From Sphingobacterium allocomposti (GTDB lineage Bacteria > Bacteroidota > Bacteroidia > Sphingobacteriales > Sphingobacteriaceae), in the NCBI RefSeq assembly GCF_008124885.1, contig NZ_VNHX01000015.1, forward strand, positions 1-64,000: a stretch of 64,000 nt of DNA. Reading direction: 5' to 3'. The position numbers and the translations under genes are program-made. The notes below the pieces were generated by a model. The model did no database searches, was not told the origin of the DNA, and saw only the letters and a program-made list of their open reading frames with translations. Each line of letters begins with the position of its first letter. Position 1 is the first letter of the stretch. Shown piece by piece: positions 8,823-17,860 of the stretch.

Positions 8823-10466
8823 ATGAAAAACTATATACGCACGCTGGTGCTGGCAATTTCGGTAACCTTGTTTTTGTGCTGCACAACCAATAAGGAGGTC
8901 GATCTTATTGTCTATAACGCAAATATATATACCGTCGACTCGTCCTTCTCGCGGGCACAGGCCTTCGCTATCAAAAACGGGATCTTTATTGATATTGGAT
9001 CTTCGGAGGAGATTATGCAGAAATATACGGCAAAGGAACACATTGATGCTCAGGGAAGGGCTATCTATCCGGGCCTATATGACGCGCATGCACACTTCTT
9101 TATGCTGGCTGAGTTACTGGAGCAGGTGGACCTCGGCGGAGCTCAGTCGATAGCGGAAGTCGTGGAGCGGCTTAAGGCATATCAAAAGGCTTATCCCGAT
9201 AAAAAATGGCTGGTAGGTGGTGGTTGGGACCAAAACTTGTGGGACGGGAAGTCGTTTCCTTCAAAAGATAGCTTAGATAAGTATTTCCCCGAGACGCCGG
9301 TCTTTCTTTCCCGCGTAGACTATCACGCAGCATGGGTAAATAGCAAAGCGCTGGAAGCAGCCCGGATAAGCAGCGCCCAGACGGTTGAGGGGGGATTGAT
9401 TGTCAGCGATACGCTGGGTGTGCCGACAGGTATTCTTTTAGATAATGCGATGCAGTTGGTTTCCCAATATATTCCAGCGGCAGAAGAGCGCTCGTTGTTA
9501 CTCAGCCTCCGGCGCGCCCAGGACTCGCTCCTCTCTGTAGGCCTTACGTCGATTGTCGATGCAGGCCTTACGTTGGAACAGCTGGAATACTTAAAGAAGT
9601 TTTACCAGCAGGACTCGTTAAAGATAAGGGACTATGCCATGATTGCGGGCAACCCCGGCAGTATTGACAAGTATATCCGGGATGGCTTTTACGAATCCGA
9701 TCGTCTGACCATACGCTCGGTTAAGCTTATGGCCGACGGGGCACTGGGATCGCGTGGCGCATGTCTGCTGGATCATTACCATGATGCAGCAACGCGCGGA
9801 TTCCTCCTTCATAGCCCCGAAGAATTTGACCGTGTCATCGAGCGACTTGCACTTACGGATTTTCAGGTGAATACCCATGCTATCGGAGACTCTGCTAACA
9901 GGCTCATATTAGATGCCTATGGCAGGCACCTTAAAGATGGTAAAAATCGCCGCTGGCGGATTGAACACGCACAAGTAGTATCTCCTACGGATTTTGCTAA
10001 ATTCTCCCGGTTTCATATCCTTCCTTCCGTACAGCCTACGCATGCCACGTCCGACATGTACTGGGTTGAGGATCGGCTGGGGCCGCAGCGGGTAAAAGGT
10101 GCTTACGCTTATAAGGAGCTGTTAAAACAATATGGCAAATTAGCGTTAGGCAGCGATTTTCCTGTTGAACATTTTAATCCGTTATACGGTTTCCACGCAG
10201 CAGTTGCCCGTGTCGATAAGACAGGTTTTCCTAAAGGTGGTTTTCAGATCGAGAATGCTATCAGCCGCGAGGACGCGTTACGGGGAATGACAATTTGGGC
10301 GGCGTTTTCCTGTTTTCAGGAAAAGAAAAGAGGAAGCATCGAACGGGGGAAAGATGCTGACTTCGTGATCATGGAAAAAGATATCATGACGGCTCCGGCC
10401 GAAGAGCTCCGCGACATTAAGACCTGGCGTACTGTGATCGGAGGAGAAACCGTATTTTCGAGGTAA
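8823..10466 (+). CDS. YtcJ-like amidohydrolase lipoprotein
   Basis: 547-residue metal-dependent hydrolase. The ATG at 8823 was chosen over an earlier in-frame ATG at 8757 because it starts a good lipoprotein signal (lipobox LFLCC near residue 20) and avoids overlapping the FGE gene. The amidohydrolase-3 fold shows the metal site DAHAH (His89, His91), then VNTHAIGD and LALGSDFPVEHFNP with the late Asp ligand. The N-terminal small beta domain (LIVYNANIYTVD) is normal for the family. The natural substrate is unknown; YtcJ relatives act on amides, imides or N-acyl compounds. It follows FGE by 47 nt and could be co-transcribed. A bidirectional terminator follows. Confidence 0.85.
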   Translation: MKNYIRTLVLAISVTLFLCCTTNKEVDLIVYNANIYTVDSSFSRAQAFAIKNGIFIDIGSSEEIMQKYTAKEHIDAQGRAIYPGLYDAHAHFFMLAELLEQVDLGGAQSIAEVVERLKAYQKAYPDKKWLVGGGWDQNLWDGKSFPSKDSLDKYFPETPVFLSRVDYHAAWVNSKALEAARISSAQTVEGGLIVSDTLGVPTGILLDNAMQLVSQYIPAAEERSLLLSLRRAQDSLLSVGLTSIVDAGLTLEQLEYLKKFYQQDSLKIRDYAMIAGNPGSIDKYIRDGFYESDRLTIRSVKLMADGALGSRGACLLDHYHDAATRGFLLHSPEEFDRVIERLALTDFQVNTHAIGDSANRLILDAYGRHLKDGKNRRWRIEHAQVVSPTDFAKFSRFHILPSVQPTHATSDMYWVEDRLGPQRVKGAYAYKELLKQYGKLALGSDFPVEHFNPLYGFHAAVARVDKTGFPKGGFQIENAISREDALRGMTIWAAFSCFQEKKRGSIERGKDADFVIMEKDIMTAPAEELRDIKTWRTVIGGETVFSR

Positions 10467-10550
10467 GGTTCTGGGATCGCGCAAGCGGCGTGCTACTGCC
10501 CCAGTGCCCATTGGTAGCGACACTTGCCGGTAGGGGCCTATCCGCCTTAA

Positions 10551-10587
10551 AAAAAGGCCTGACAAAAAGTGATGTCAGGCCTTTTTT
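10551..10587. terminator. Bidirectional terminator between the amidohydrolase gene and lipA
   Basis: 13-bp perfect stem AAAAAGGCCTGAC (10551-10563) / GTCAGGCCTTTTT (10574-10586) with A-run and T-run on opposite sides, so it can end both the rightward amidohydrolase transcript and leftward lipA. Confidence 0.9.
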
Positions 10588-10604
10588 ATGTTGCAGTATT
10601 GGCG

Positions 10605-11483
10605 TTACATGTCAAAAAGGTGTTTTTCTGCGTGATAGGAAGAACGAACAAGGGGGCCAGATTCAACGTATTTGAATCCCATTTCTAAACCAATGTTCTT
10701 ATACTTTTCAAACTGAGCAGGCGTTATCCATTCTATCACGGGATGATGAGCTTTTGTAGGTTGCAGGTACTGTCCAAGGGTGAGGATATGGACACCGACG
10801 TTATACAGGTCTTGCATTGCTTCAATAACATCATCTTCCGTCTCGCCCAAGCCTAACATAATTCCTGACTTTGTACGTAGCCCCGCTTCGGAGATACGGC
10901 GTAAGCATTCCAGAGAACGATCGTATTTAGCTTGGATACGGACCTCGCGTGTTAGCCGGCGTACTGTCTCCAGATTATGTGAAACCACTTCCGGTCTGAC
11001 GGCCAGCACCCGTTCCAGATTTTCCCATTGTCCTTTGAAATCCGGAATCAATGTCTCCAACGTGGTGTCCGGGCTCTCCCGGCGGATCGCGTTGATGGTT
11101 TCCGCCCAGATGGTCGATCCCCCGTCTTTCAGATCGTCACGGTCTACCGACGTAATTACGCAGTGCTTTACCTGCATCAGTTTCACCGAGTTAGCGACTC
11201 TGTTGGGTTCATCGAGATCTACTGCCAGTGGACGCCCTGTGGCAACGGCGCAAAATGAACAGGAACGTGTACAGATGTTCCCCAAAATCATAAAAGTAGC
11301 TGTGCCAGCACCCCAGCACTCGCCCATGTTTGGACAATTGCCGCTCTCGCAAATGGTATGAAGCTTATGCTCATCCACCAGATTTCTCACATGGCGATAC
11401 TCTTTACCGACCGGCAACTTAACGCGTAACCAATCGGGTTTGCGTTGCGTCTCAGAGACAGGGATTACAGGAAGTTCAATCAT
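10605..11483 (-). CDS. lipA: Lipoyl synthase
   Basis: 292-residue radical-SAM enzyme that inserts two sulfurs into protein-bound octanoyl groups to make lipoate for 2-oxoacid dehydrogenases and glycine cleavage; cytosolic. Both iron-sulfur sites are complete. The auxiliary cluster uses Cys45, Cys50 and Cys56 ([12 protein letters not shown]). The radical-SAM triad is Cys71, Cys75 and Cys78 (CTRSCSFC). The C-terminal RSSY serine ligand is also present. The start MIELPVIP matches the N-terminus I expect for Bacteroidota LipA. A TAACTTTG -7 box sits 5 bases upstream of the ATG, suggesting a leaderless or nearly leaderless mRNA. No lipB or lplA neighbour is present. Confidence 0.97.
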   Translation of the reverse strand: MIELPVIPVSETQRKPDWLRVKLPVGKEYRHVRNLVDEHKLHTICESGNCPNMGECWGAGTATFMILGNICTRSCSFCAVATGRPLAVDLDEPNRVANSVKLMQVKHCVITSVDRDDLKDGGSTIWAETINAIRRESPDTTLETLIPDFKGQWENLERVLAVRPEVVSHNLETVRRLTREVRIQAKYDRSLECLRRISEAGLRTKSGIMLGLGETEDDVIEAMQDLYNVGVHILTLGQYLQPTKAHHPVIEWITPAQFEKYKNIGLEMGFKYVESGPLVRSSYHAEKHLFDM

Positions 11484-11487
11484 ATTG

Positions 11488-11495
11488 CAAAGTTA
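11488..11495 (-). promoter_or_regulatory. -7 box of the lipA promoter
   Basis: TAACTTTG on the minus strand, an exact match to the Bacteroidota -7 consensus TAnnTTTG, only 4-5 bases before the lipA ATG. No good -33 TTTG at the right spacing is visible. Confidence 0.6.
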
Positions 11496-11695
11496 AACAT
11501 TATTCCACTAAAAAAGCGACATGTCGATTGTAGTTAGAATATCATATTCTATTCCGGGCAGCTGTTAAAGCTCGGCCGACCGATGTACGCCAGGACGCGC
11601 GTGTTGAGCCGTGCAATACCCCTCGAGGTTTATAGACATTCAAGTTGGCGTTGCGAAACAAATTAAATACATATGAAAGGCGTAAGGAAATTATT

Positions 11696-13981
11696 ATGAT
11701 ATTTGTAAATCAAACTAAACGGAAACTAACTATGCGGCTTTTAATCGTTCTAGCAGTTTGTGCATTTTCCTTCCTAAGCGGTATGGCTCAGGAACTCGAA
11801 ATAAACCTTATACCACGTCCGAATAAAGTCGTATATGGCGAGGGTACGGTTGAGTTATCCAGCGACATGCCTCTGTATGCCACGGAAACTTTCGCTGAAG
11901 TGGCCGCCCTGCTAACGGAGTATCCACAATTTCCGGATATCTCCATGGAAGTGATAAAAAAGGTAGGTAAGAAGCATAGGCACGGCATTCGCCTATTTCC
12001 GGCAGAACCCGCTGATAAAATTGAACAGCGGGGATATAAGTTACTCATTGACGAGTCGGGGGTGCTCATCAAGGCGGCCGAGCCCCAGGGCATGCTGTCG
12101 GGTATATATACGTTGGTGCAGTTAGGGATGTTGCAGGCCGATCCGAGATTCCTTCCGCAACTGACTATAGAAGATTCCCCGCGTTTTAGATATAGAGGAC
12201 TTCATTTGGATGTGTCTCGACATTATATGCCTCTTTCCTTTTTAAAGAAATATATCGATCTAATGGCGCTGTATAAGTTCAATTATTTCCATTGGCATCT
12301 AACAGACGGCGCCGGCTGGCGGTTGGAGATTAAGCGTTATCCCGAGTTAACAAGAAAGGCAGCATGGCGCACGCATACGGGCTGGAAGGACTGGTGGAAC
12401 AACGGGCGGCAGTATGTAGAGCAAGGGACGCCAAATGCCAGCGGAGGGTTCTACACGCAGGAACAGGCCAAGGAACTGGTGGCCTACGCAGCCGCGAAGG
12501 GAATAACGGTGATTCCTGAAATCGAAATGCCTGGGCATTCTGAAGAGGTTTTGGCGGTTTATCCCGAGCTTTCCTGTACCGGTGTTCCTTATACACAGGG
12601 CGAATTTTGTATCGGCAATGAAGAAACATTTGCCTTTTTGAAGAATGTGCTGGATGAGGTGCTGGCAATTTTTCCTTCGGAGTATATTCATATAGGTGGC
12701 GACGAAGCCGATAAGAAGCATTGGAAAAATTGTTCAAAATGCCAGGCGTTGAAAGAAGCAAAAGGTTTGAAAGATGAACATGAACTTCAAAGTTACGCCA
12801 TTCAGCAGATGGATGCATACCTTCAATCGAAAGGGCGGAAGCTGGTCGGATGGGACGAAATATTGGAGGGAGGATTAACAAAGGGAGCAACCGTGATGAG
12901 CTGGAGGGGCGAAGATGGGGGCATAAAAGCTGCTAATATGGGGCATGATGTTATCATGACGCCAGGTGAATACCTGTATTTTGACAGCTACCAGGCGGAT
13001 CCCCGGACGGAGCCTGAAGCCATTGGAGGATATCTGCCTTTGGATAAGGTTTATGCGTACAATCCGGTTCCGCCCTCAATCGACAAAGACAAAGTTAAGC
13101 ATGTTCTGGGGGCTCAGGCTAACCTGTGGACCGAGTATATGCCTAACTACCAGCATGTGGAGTATATGGCATTTCCACGGGCTTTAGCGCTTGCGGAAGT
13201 CAACTGGACGAACCAGGAGAACCGGAGTTGGACAGACTTTAAGAGGCGTTTGCAGAAGCATTATAGAATCCTGCAGGAATTGGATGTTAACTATTATCGC
13301 CCTTCCTTCCAAGTGGTTTCACACGTGACATTCAATAGTGAGAAAATGAGTAACGTTGTATCCTTGACATCAGAACAGCTAGAGCCGTTAATCTATTACA
13401 CGACTGACGGTACAGAACCAACCCGTCATTCAACACCATTTACAAACCCCGTAGAGTTAACGACGACGACTACCATCAAAGCAGCATCGTTTATTGATTC
13501 CACCAGGGTGAGCCCCGTCGAGATCGTGCAGCTGGATATTCACAAAGCTATAGGGAAAAAGGTCTATTACAATATACCGTGGGATGGTTACGCAGCACAG
13601 AAGGAGCTGACATTGACAAACGGTACGCGCGGCGGATTAAGTTATCACGATCAACAATGGCAAGGGTTTACCGGAGGCCTCGATGTCTACGTTGATTTTG
13701 AACGCCGCGAGGAAATCAAGTCTGTCGGTGTACGGTTTATGCAGTTACCTGGCCCAGGCGTTTATTTTCCGGGGGAGTTTCGCGTTTATCTATCCGATAA
13801 TGGTAAGAATTACCGCCAGGTCGGCACGGTTATCAATCATGAAAGTCCCAACGACCCAACGCTGAAATTTAAAACATTCGAAATAAAGATGGAAAAGCCG
13901 CAGATGGGTAGATACGTGAAAGTGGTTGCCACCAATCCTATGAAGGGCTACTTATTTGCCGATGAGATTGTCGTGTATTAG
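11696..13981 (+). CDS. Secreted beta-N-acetylhexosaminidase (GH20)
   Basis: 761 residues. The ATG at 11696 is preferred over 11645 because AAGGA lies 6 nt before it and the predicted signal peptide then begins near residue 13 (MRLLIVLAVCAFSFLSGMAQ); 11732 is another possible start. An N-terminal GH20b domain is followed by the TIM barrel. Conserved features are the HLDVSRH strand, FNYFHWHLTDGAGWR, and the catalytic Asp336-Glu337 pair in HIGGDEADKKHW, where Asp assists the substrate N-acetyl group and Glu is the acid. After the barrel come a chitobiase-C-like domain (YYTTDGTEPTRHST) and a C-terminal beta-sandwich resembling F5/8 type C. It would release terminal GlcNAc or GalNAc in the periplasm or at the surface. 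With the GH109-like and FGE proteins upstream it suggests amino-sugar glycan use. Confidence 0.93.
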   Translation: MIFVNQTKRKLTMRLLIVLAVCAFSFLSGMAQELEINLIPRPNKVVYGEGTVELSSDMPLYATETFAEVAALLTEYPQFPDISMEVIKKVGKKHRHGIRLFPAEPADKIEQRGYKLLIDESGVLIKAAEPQGMLSGIYTLVQLGMLQADPRFLPQLTIEDSPRFRYRGLHLDVSRHYMPLSFLKKYIDLMALYKFNYFHWHLTDGAGWRLEIKRYPELTRKAAWRTHTGWKDWWNNGRQYVEQGTPNASGGFYTQEQAKELVAYAAAKGITVIPEIEMPGHSEEVLAVYPELSCTGVPYTQGEFCIGNEETFAFLKNVLDEVLAIFPSEYIHIGGDEADKKHWKNCSKCQALKEAKGLKDEHELQSYAIQQMDAYLQSKGRKLVGWDEILEGGLTKGATVMSWRGEDGGIKAANMGHDVIMTPGEYLYFDSYQADPRTEPEAIGGYLPLDKVYAYNPVPPSIDKDKVKHVLGAQANLWTEYMPNYQHVEYMAFPRALALAEVNWTNQENRSWTDFKRRLQKHYRILQELDVNYYRPSFQVVSHVTFNSEKMSNVVSLTSEQLEPLIYYTTDGTEPTRHSTPFTNPVELTTTTTIKAASFIDSTRVSPVEIVQLDIHKAIGKKVYYNIPWDGYAAQKELTLTNGTRGGLSYHDQQWQGFTGGLDVYVDFERREEIKSVGVRFMQLPGPGVYFPGEFRVYLSDNGKNYRQVGTVINHESPNDPTLKFKTFEIKMEKPQMGRYVKVVATNPMKGYLFADEIVVY

Positions 13982-14295
13982 CGACGTGACGGCCTCATGC
14001 GCCGGTTTGCGACGCTAAATGAGCGCGGGTATAAGGTGTACCGGCAGAGGACCATCAGGGATACTTTCGGGGATACCTGCCGACTGCGTCGGGATGGCAC
14101 GACCGGTCTTTTGATTTCCCTGCTAAAAAAAATGTACCCATGTGTGAAACTTTTTTAAAAACACTTAGGTTTTCATAAAAAAAATGTAACTTTGCACTCC
14201 GACAAAGCAGTCGGAATACTCTCCCCACAAAGGCATTTTTCGTTGCTTTGATCCACACAACATATTGATAGTTAATTTTTTGAAGAAGAAAAATA
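13982..14295. other. Intergenic region and carB leader
   Basis: 314 bases with no gene. The left half has a small hairpin CCGAC-TGC-GTCGG (14080-14092). The right half carries the carB promoter and a roughly 95-nt leader, which starts with a similar hairpin CCGAC-N6-GTCGG (14199-14214). No upstream peptide or terminator-like attenuator is obvious. Confidence 0.5.
14165..14194 (+). promoter_or_regulatory. carB promoter (-33/-7)
   Basis: -7 box TAACTTTG (14187-14194), an exact consensus match, preceded after 18 bases by TTAG (14165-14168) as a weak -33 element. Transcription would start around 14200, giving a leader of about 95 nt. Confidence 0.75.
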
Positions 14296-17115
14296 ATGCC
14301 TAGAAACACCTCCATCAACTCAGTTCTAATCATCGGTTCGGGGCCTATTGTTATTGGCCAAGCCTGTGAATTTGATTATTCAGGATCTCAAGCAGCCCTT
14401 TCCTTAAAAGAAGAGGGGATCAAAGTATCCATTATCAATTCGAACCCCGCAACGATTATGACCGATAAGGTTATTGCAGACCACGTGTATCTGCTGCCTT
14501 TAACGTGTGAAAGTATTGAAAAGATCTTACAAGAACAACAGATTGATGCAGTCCTTCCCACAATGGGCGGACAAACGGCGTTGAATCTATGCATTGAAGC
14601 ATCGAATCTTGGGCTTTGGGAAAAATATAATGTTAAAGTGATCGGCGTAGACGTTGCCGCCATTGAGAAAACGGAAAACCGCGAGGAATTTCGTCAGCTC
14701 ATGGTTGATATCGGCGTAGGCGTTGCGCGTTCAAAAATCGCTAACTCCTTCCTAGAGGGAAAGGAAGCAGCTCAAGAAATCGGTTTTCCGCTTGTTATCC
14801 GTCCTTCGTATACGTTGGCTGGAACCGGGGGAGGCTTTGTCCACCGGAAGGAAGATTTTGACGCCGCACTGAACAGAGGGCTACACGCTTCCCCAACACA
14901 TGAGGTATTGGTAGAACAAGCTGTACTGGGATGGAAAGAGTTCGAGTTGGAGTTGTTGAGAGATTCGAACGATAATGTGATCATTATCTGTACGATCGAG
15001 AACTTTGACCCCATGGGAATCCATACCGGCGACTCCATTACTGTAGCGCCGGGGATGACATTAAGCGACAAGTGTTATCAGGACATGCGTAACCAGGCGA
15101 TCCGAATGATGCGTTCTATCGGGAACTTCGCCGGCGGATGTAATGTGCAGTTCTCCGTAAATCCGGAAAACGAGGATATTATCGCTATCGAGATTAATCC
15201 GCGGGTTTCGCGCTCTTCGGCACTGGCGTCTAAAGCCACCGGTTATCCTATCGCAAAAATAGCTGCAAAGCTAGCTATCGGTTACAACCTGGATGAACTT
15301 CAAAACCAGATTACAAAAACAACGTCAGCCTATTTCGAGCCAACGTTAGACTATGCTATCGTCAAGATTCCGCGCTTTAATTTCGATAAATTCAAAGGCG
15401 CAAATAAAGAGCTGGGCTTACAAATGAAAGCTGTGGGAGAGGTAATGGCTATCGGACGTACGTTTATTGAAGCCTTACAAAAAGCCTGTCAGTCGTTGGA
15501 GACAAACCGTTGGGGCCTAGGCGCCGATGGACGCCAGCTACGTAATCTGGAGGAAATCATGGACAGCTTGGAGCACCCTAGCGGCGATCGCGTGTTCCAT
15601 ATCAAAGATGCCTTCGAGCTTGGCGTACCACTGGAATCTATCCGTAAAGCGACCCGTATTGATAAATGGTTTCTTCTACAAATCCAGGAGCTCGTTCAAT
15701 ACGAAACAGAATTACGTCGATACCAGCTTAATAATATTCCAAGAGACTTCTTTGTCACCTTGAAGCAGAAGGGATACTCTGATGCCCAGATTGCTTGGTT
15801 GCTAGGTAATGTATCCGAGGATGAGGTATATGCACGCCGTAAAGAGCTTGGTATTCACCGCGTATATAAAATGGTTGATACCTGTGCTGCCGAGTTTCCG
15901 GCAAAAACGCCGTATTACTACTCCACATTCGAAGACGAGAACGAGTCAGTGGTGTCCGACCGTAGGAAAATAGTGGTTCTCGGCTCTGGACCAAACCGTA
16001 TTGGACAAGGAATCGAATTTGACTATTCGTGCGTTCATGGCTTGATAGCAGCTAAAGAATCTGGTTACGAGGCTATTATGATTAACTGTAACCCGGAAAC
16101 GGTATCGACCGACTTCAACATGGCCGATAAACTCTATTTCGAACCGGTTTTCTGGGAGCATGTCCGTGAAATCATCGAACTGGAGAAGCCCGAGGGTGTG
16201 ATAGTACAACTAGGTGGGCAGACTGCGTTAAAGATGGCTGAACGTTTGGAAGCCCTAGGTGTTAAGATTATTGGTACGTCATTCCAGGATATGGATTTAG
16301 CTGAAGACCGGGGACGATTTTCAGATTTATTAAAAGAGCTGGATATCCCTTATCCAAAATATGGTGTAGCAACTTCTGCGGAGGAAGCGCTACGCGTGGC
16401 GAATGAAGTTGGGTACCCTGTTCTTGTCCGTCCATCGTATGTACTGGGCGGCCAAGGTATGAGTATCGTGATTAATGACGAAGATCTTGAAAAAGCCGTC
16501 GTAAATCTGTTGAAGAACCTGCCGGGCAACCATATTCTTATTGACCACTTCCTGGACCGTGCCGAAGAGGCCGAGTCTGACTCTATATGCGATGGCGAGG
16601 ACGTACATATAATCGGTATGATGGAACATATTGAACCTGCGGGTATACACTCAGGCGATTCGTCGGCAGTATTACCTCCTTTCAGCCTTTCCGAAAATGT
16701 GCAAAAGAAAATGGAAGAGTACTCCATCAAGTTGGCGAAGGCGCTTAACGTCAAAGGACTGTTAAACATACAGTTCGCCGTTAAGGGAGAGAATGTGTAT
16801 GTAATCGAAGCGAACCCCCGCGCGTCCCGTACGGTTCCGTTTATTGCCAAGGCTTACGATGTGCCATATATCAATATCGCAACCAAGATTATGCTTGGCG
16901 TGAATAAGTTGAAGGATTTCAAGATCGAGCGGAAATTGGAGGGATTTGCGATTAAGGAACCCGTCTTTTCGTTTTCGAAGTTCCCTGAAGTAGACAAAAC
17001 ATTGGGGCCTGAAATGAAATCTACCGGAGAAGCGATCCGCTTTATAAAGGATCTGCAGGACCCATTCTTTAGAGAGCTTTACAGTCAGAAATCGATGTTT
17101 TTAAACGCGCAGTAA
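14296..17115 (+). CDS. carB: Carbamoyl-phosphate synthase large subunit, lacking the allosteric domain
   Basis: 939 residues. It makes carbamoyl phosphate from bicarbonate, ammonia (from the small subunit) and two ATP, for pyrimidines and arginine. Two homologous ATP-grasp halves are present. The first starts at [22 protein letters not shown]. The oligomerisation segment follows around residues 400-550. The second half starts near residue 555 at [20 protein letters not shown]. Both contain the glycine-rich VRPSY loops. The protein stops right after [13 protein letters not shown], where E. coli CarB (1073 residues) continues into a roughly 130-residue MGS-like domain that binds UMP, IMP and ornithine. 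A terminator begins 11 bases after the stop, so this is a natural end. No carA lies in the window. Confidence 0.95.
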   Translation: MPRNTSINSVLIIGSGPIVIGQACEFDYSGSQAALSLKEEGIKVSIINSNPATIMTDKVIADHVYLLPLTCESIEKILQEQQIDAVLPTMGGQTALNLCIEASNLGLWEKYNVKVIGVDVAAIEKTENREEFRQLMVDIGVGVARSKIANSFLEGKEAAQEIGFPLVIRPSYTLAGTGGGFVHRKEDFDAALNRGLHASPTHEVLVEQAVLGWKEFELELLRDSNDNVIIICTIENFDPMGIHTGDSITVAPGMTLSDKCYQDMRNQAIRMMRSIGNFAGGCNVQFSVNPENEDIIAIEINPRVSRSSALASKATGYPIAKIAAKLAIGYNLDELQNQITKTTSAYFEPTLDYAIVKIPRFNFDKFKGANKELGLQMKAVGEVMAIGRTFIEALQKACQSLETNRWGLGADGRQLRNLEEIMDSLEHPSGDRVFHIKDAFELGVPLESIRKATRIDKWFLLQIQELVQYETELRRYQLNNIPRDFFVTLKQKGYSDAQIAWLLGNVSEDEVYARRKELGIHRVYKMVDTCAAEFPAKTPYYYSTFEDENESVVSDRRKIVVLGSGPNRIGQGIEFDYSCVHGLIAAKESGYEAIMINCNPETVSTDFNMADKLYFEPVFWEHVREIIELEKPEGVIVQLGGQTALKMAERLEALGVKIIGTSFQDMDLAEDRGRFSDLLKELDIPYPKYGVATSAEEALRVANEVGYPVLVRPSYVLGGQGMSIVINDEDLEKAVVNLLKNLPGNHILIDHFLDRAEEAESDSICDGEDVHIIGMMEHIEPAGIHSGDSSAVLPPFSLSENVQKKMEEYSIKLAKALNVKGLLNIQFAVKGENVYVIEANPRASRTVPFIAKAYDVPYINIATKIMLGVNKLKDFKIERKLEGFAIKEPVFSFSKFPEVDKTLGPEMKSTGEAIRFIKDLQDPFFRELYSQKSMFLNAQ

Positions 17116-17125
17116 CAAACGGCGA

Positions 17126-17170
17126 GATGAAAAAAAATAAGCCCGCTGCAGCTGGCTTATTTTTTTCATC
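17126..17170 (+). terminator. carB terminator
   Basis: Long AT-rich inverted repeat, GATGAAAAAAAATAAGCC at 17126-17143 against GGCTTATTTTTTTCATC at 17154-17170, with the T-run inside the 3' arm. Begins 11 bases after the carB stop. Confidence 0.85.
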
Positions 17171-17185
17171 TAAAGTTAAGTTCCA

Positions 17186-17217
17186 TAAAAAAGCCTCTCC
17201 TGGATGGGAGAGGCTTT
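17186..17217 (-). terminator. Terminator of the bacilliredoxin gene
   Basis: 11-bp perfect stem AAAGCCTCTCC (17190-17200) / GGAGAGGCTTT (17207-17217). The A-run at 17187-17192 is the T-tail when read leftwards. Confidence 0.88.
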
Positions 17218-17243
17218 AATTCAAAAAATCAAAATGAAAATGA

Positions 17244-17654
17244 CTAGCAGTACTCGTCGAACGCCGCGATGAGGTTGTCGGCTATCATCTGTGCTGGACG
17301 ACCTTCTATCATGTGCCTTTCAATCATATGTACAAGCTTGCCGTCTTTAAAAAGAGCCATTGCCGGCGATGATGGTGGGTAGGGCAACATATACTCACGT
17401 GCTTTGTCTACTGCATCTTTTTCCATCCCGGCAAAGACAGTAACAAGTTTACTGGGTTTCTTTCCGTTTTCAACGGCGAAGCGAGCTGCAGGGCGTGCGT
17501 TTGCCGCAGCACAACCGCAGACCGAATTGACGACGACGAATACGGTGCCTTCCGACGGAATGGCGGCATCAACCTCTTCTGCTGATTTTAACTCTTGGAA
17601 ACCTGCGTCTACCAGTTCTTGACGCATTGGCGCTACTAAATATTCTGGATACAT
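17244..17654 (-). CDS. BrxA/BrxB (YphP)-family bacilliredoxin
   Basis: 136-residue thioredoxin-fold protein with the family's CGC active site (Cys46-Gly-Cys48 in NSVCGCAAANARP), which in Firmicutes removes bacillithiol from oxidised proteins. The remaining family features are present: FAGMEKDAVDKAREY, YPPSSPAMALFKDGKLVHMIERHMIEGR with the cis-proline region, and a C-terminal Cys136. Length matches the family. In Bacteroidota the low-molecular-weight thiol partner is less certain, so a general disulfide isomerase or oxidoreductase role is possible. It is a single gene with its own promoter and terminator, divergent from ahcY. Confidence 0.9.
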   Translation of the reverse strand: MYPEYLVAPMRQELVDAGFQELKSAEEVDAAIPSEGTVFVVVNSVCGCAAANARPAARFAVENGKKPSKLVTVFAGMEKDAVDKAREYMLPYPPSSPAMALFKDGKLVHMIERHMIEGRPAQMIADNLIAAFDEYC

Positions 17655-17726
17655 GTCTTATTTTTTTTAATCAATCAAAAATTAAATAGGTAACCTCTTG
17701 TTTATTGTTCTCATCTACCTAGAAGA

Positions 17727-17757
17727 CAAAGGTAATGGATTGTTGCTCGCGAATCAA
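17727..17757 (-). promoter_or_regulatory. Promoter of the bacilliredoxin gene
   Basis: On the minus strand TTGA (17754-17757), a 19-base spacer, then the consensus -7 box TACCTTTG (17727-17734). Leader of about 65 nt to the ATG. Confidence 0.7.
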
Positions 17758-17783
17758 GGTGTTATCCTCAAGATAATGTCAGA

Positions 17784-17812
17784 ATTGCCCGATAAGGAAG
17801 TAAATAACTTTG
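17784..17812 (+). promoter_or_regulatory. ahcY promoter
   Basis: Consensus -7 box TAACTTTG (17805-17812) with ATTG (17784-17787) 17 bases upstream as a possible -33 element. Leader of about 43 nt. No S-adenosylhomocysteine riboswitch fold is recognisable. Confidence 0.7.
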
Positions 17813-17860
17813 AAATCAGGGGGATATAGGCTATTTTTGTGATGCAAAAAAAAGGAAATT

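Noticed and set aside
14055-14333. 92-codon minus-strand frame overlapping carB
   Set aside because: Covers the carB promoter, leader and first codons; no family features.
14296-17115. carB as a truncated pseudogene
   Set aside because: Both ATP-grasp halves are intact, the end matches a domain boundary, and a terminator follows at once.
17735-17860. SAH riboswitch before ahcY
   Set aside because: The leader is about 45 nt and shows no SAH-aptamer fold; such riboswitches are not known to me in this phylum.
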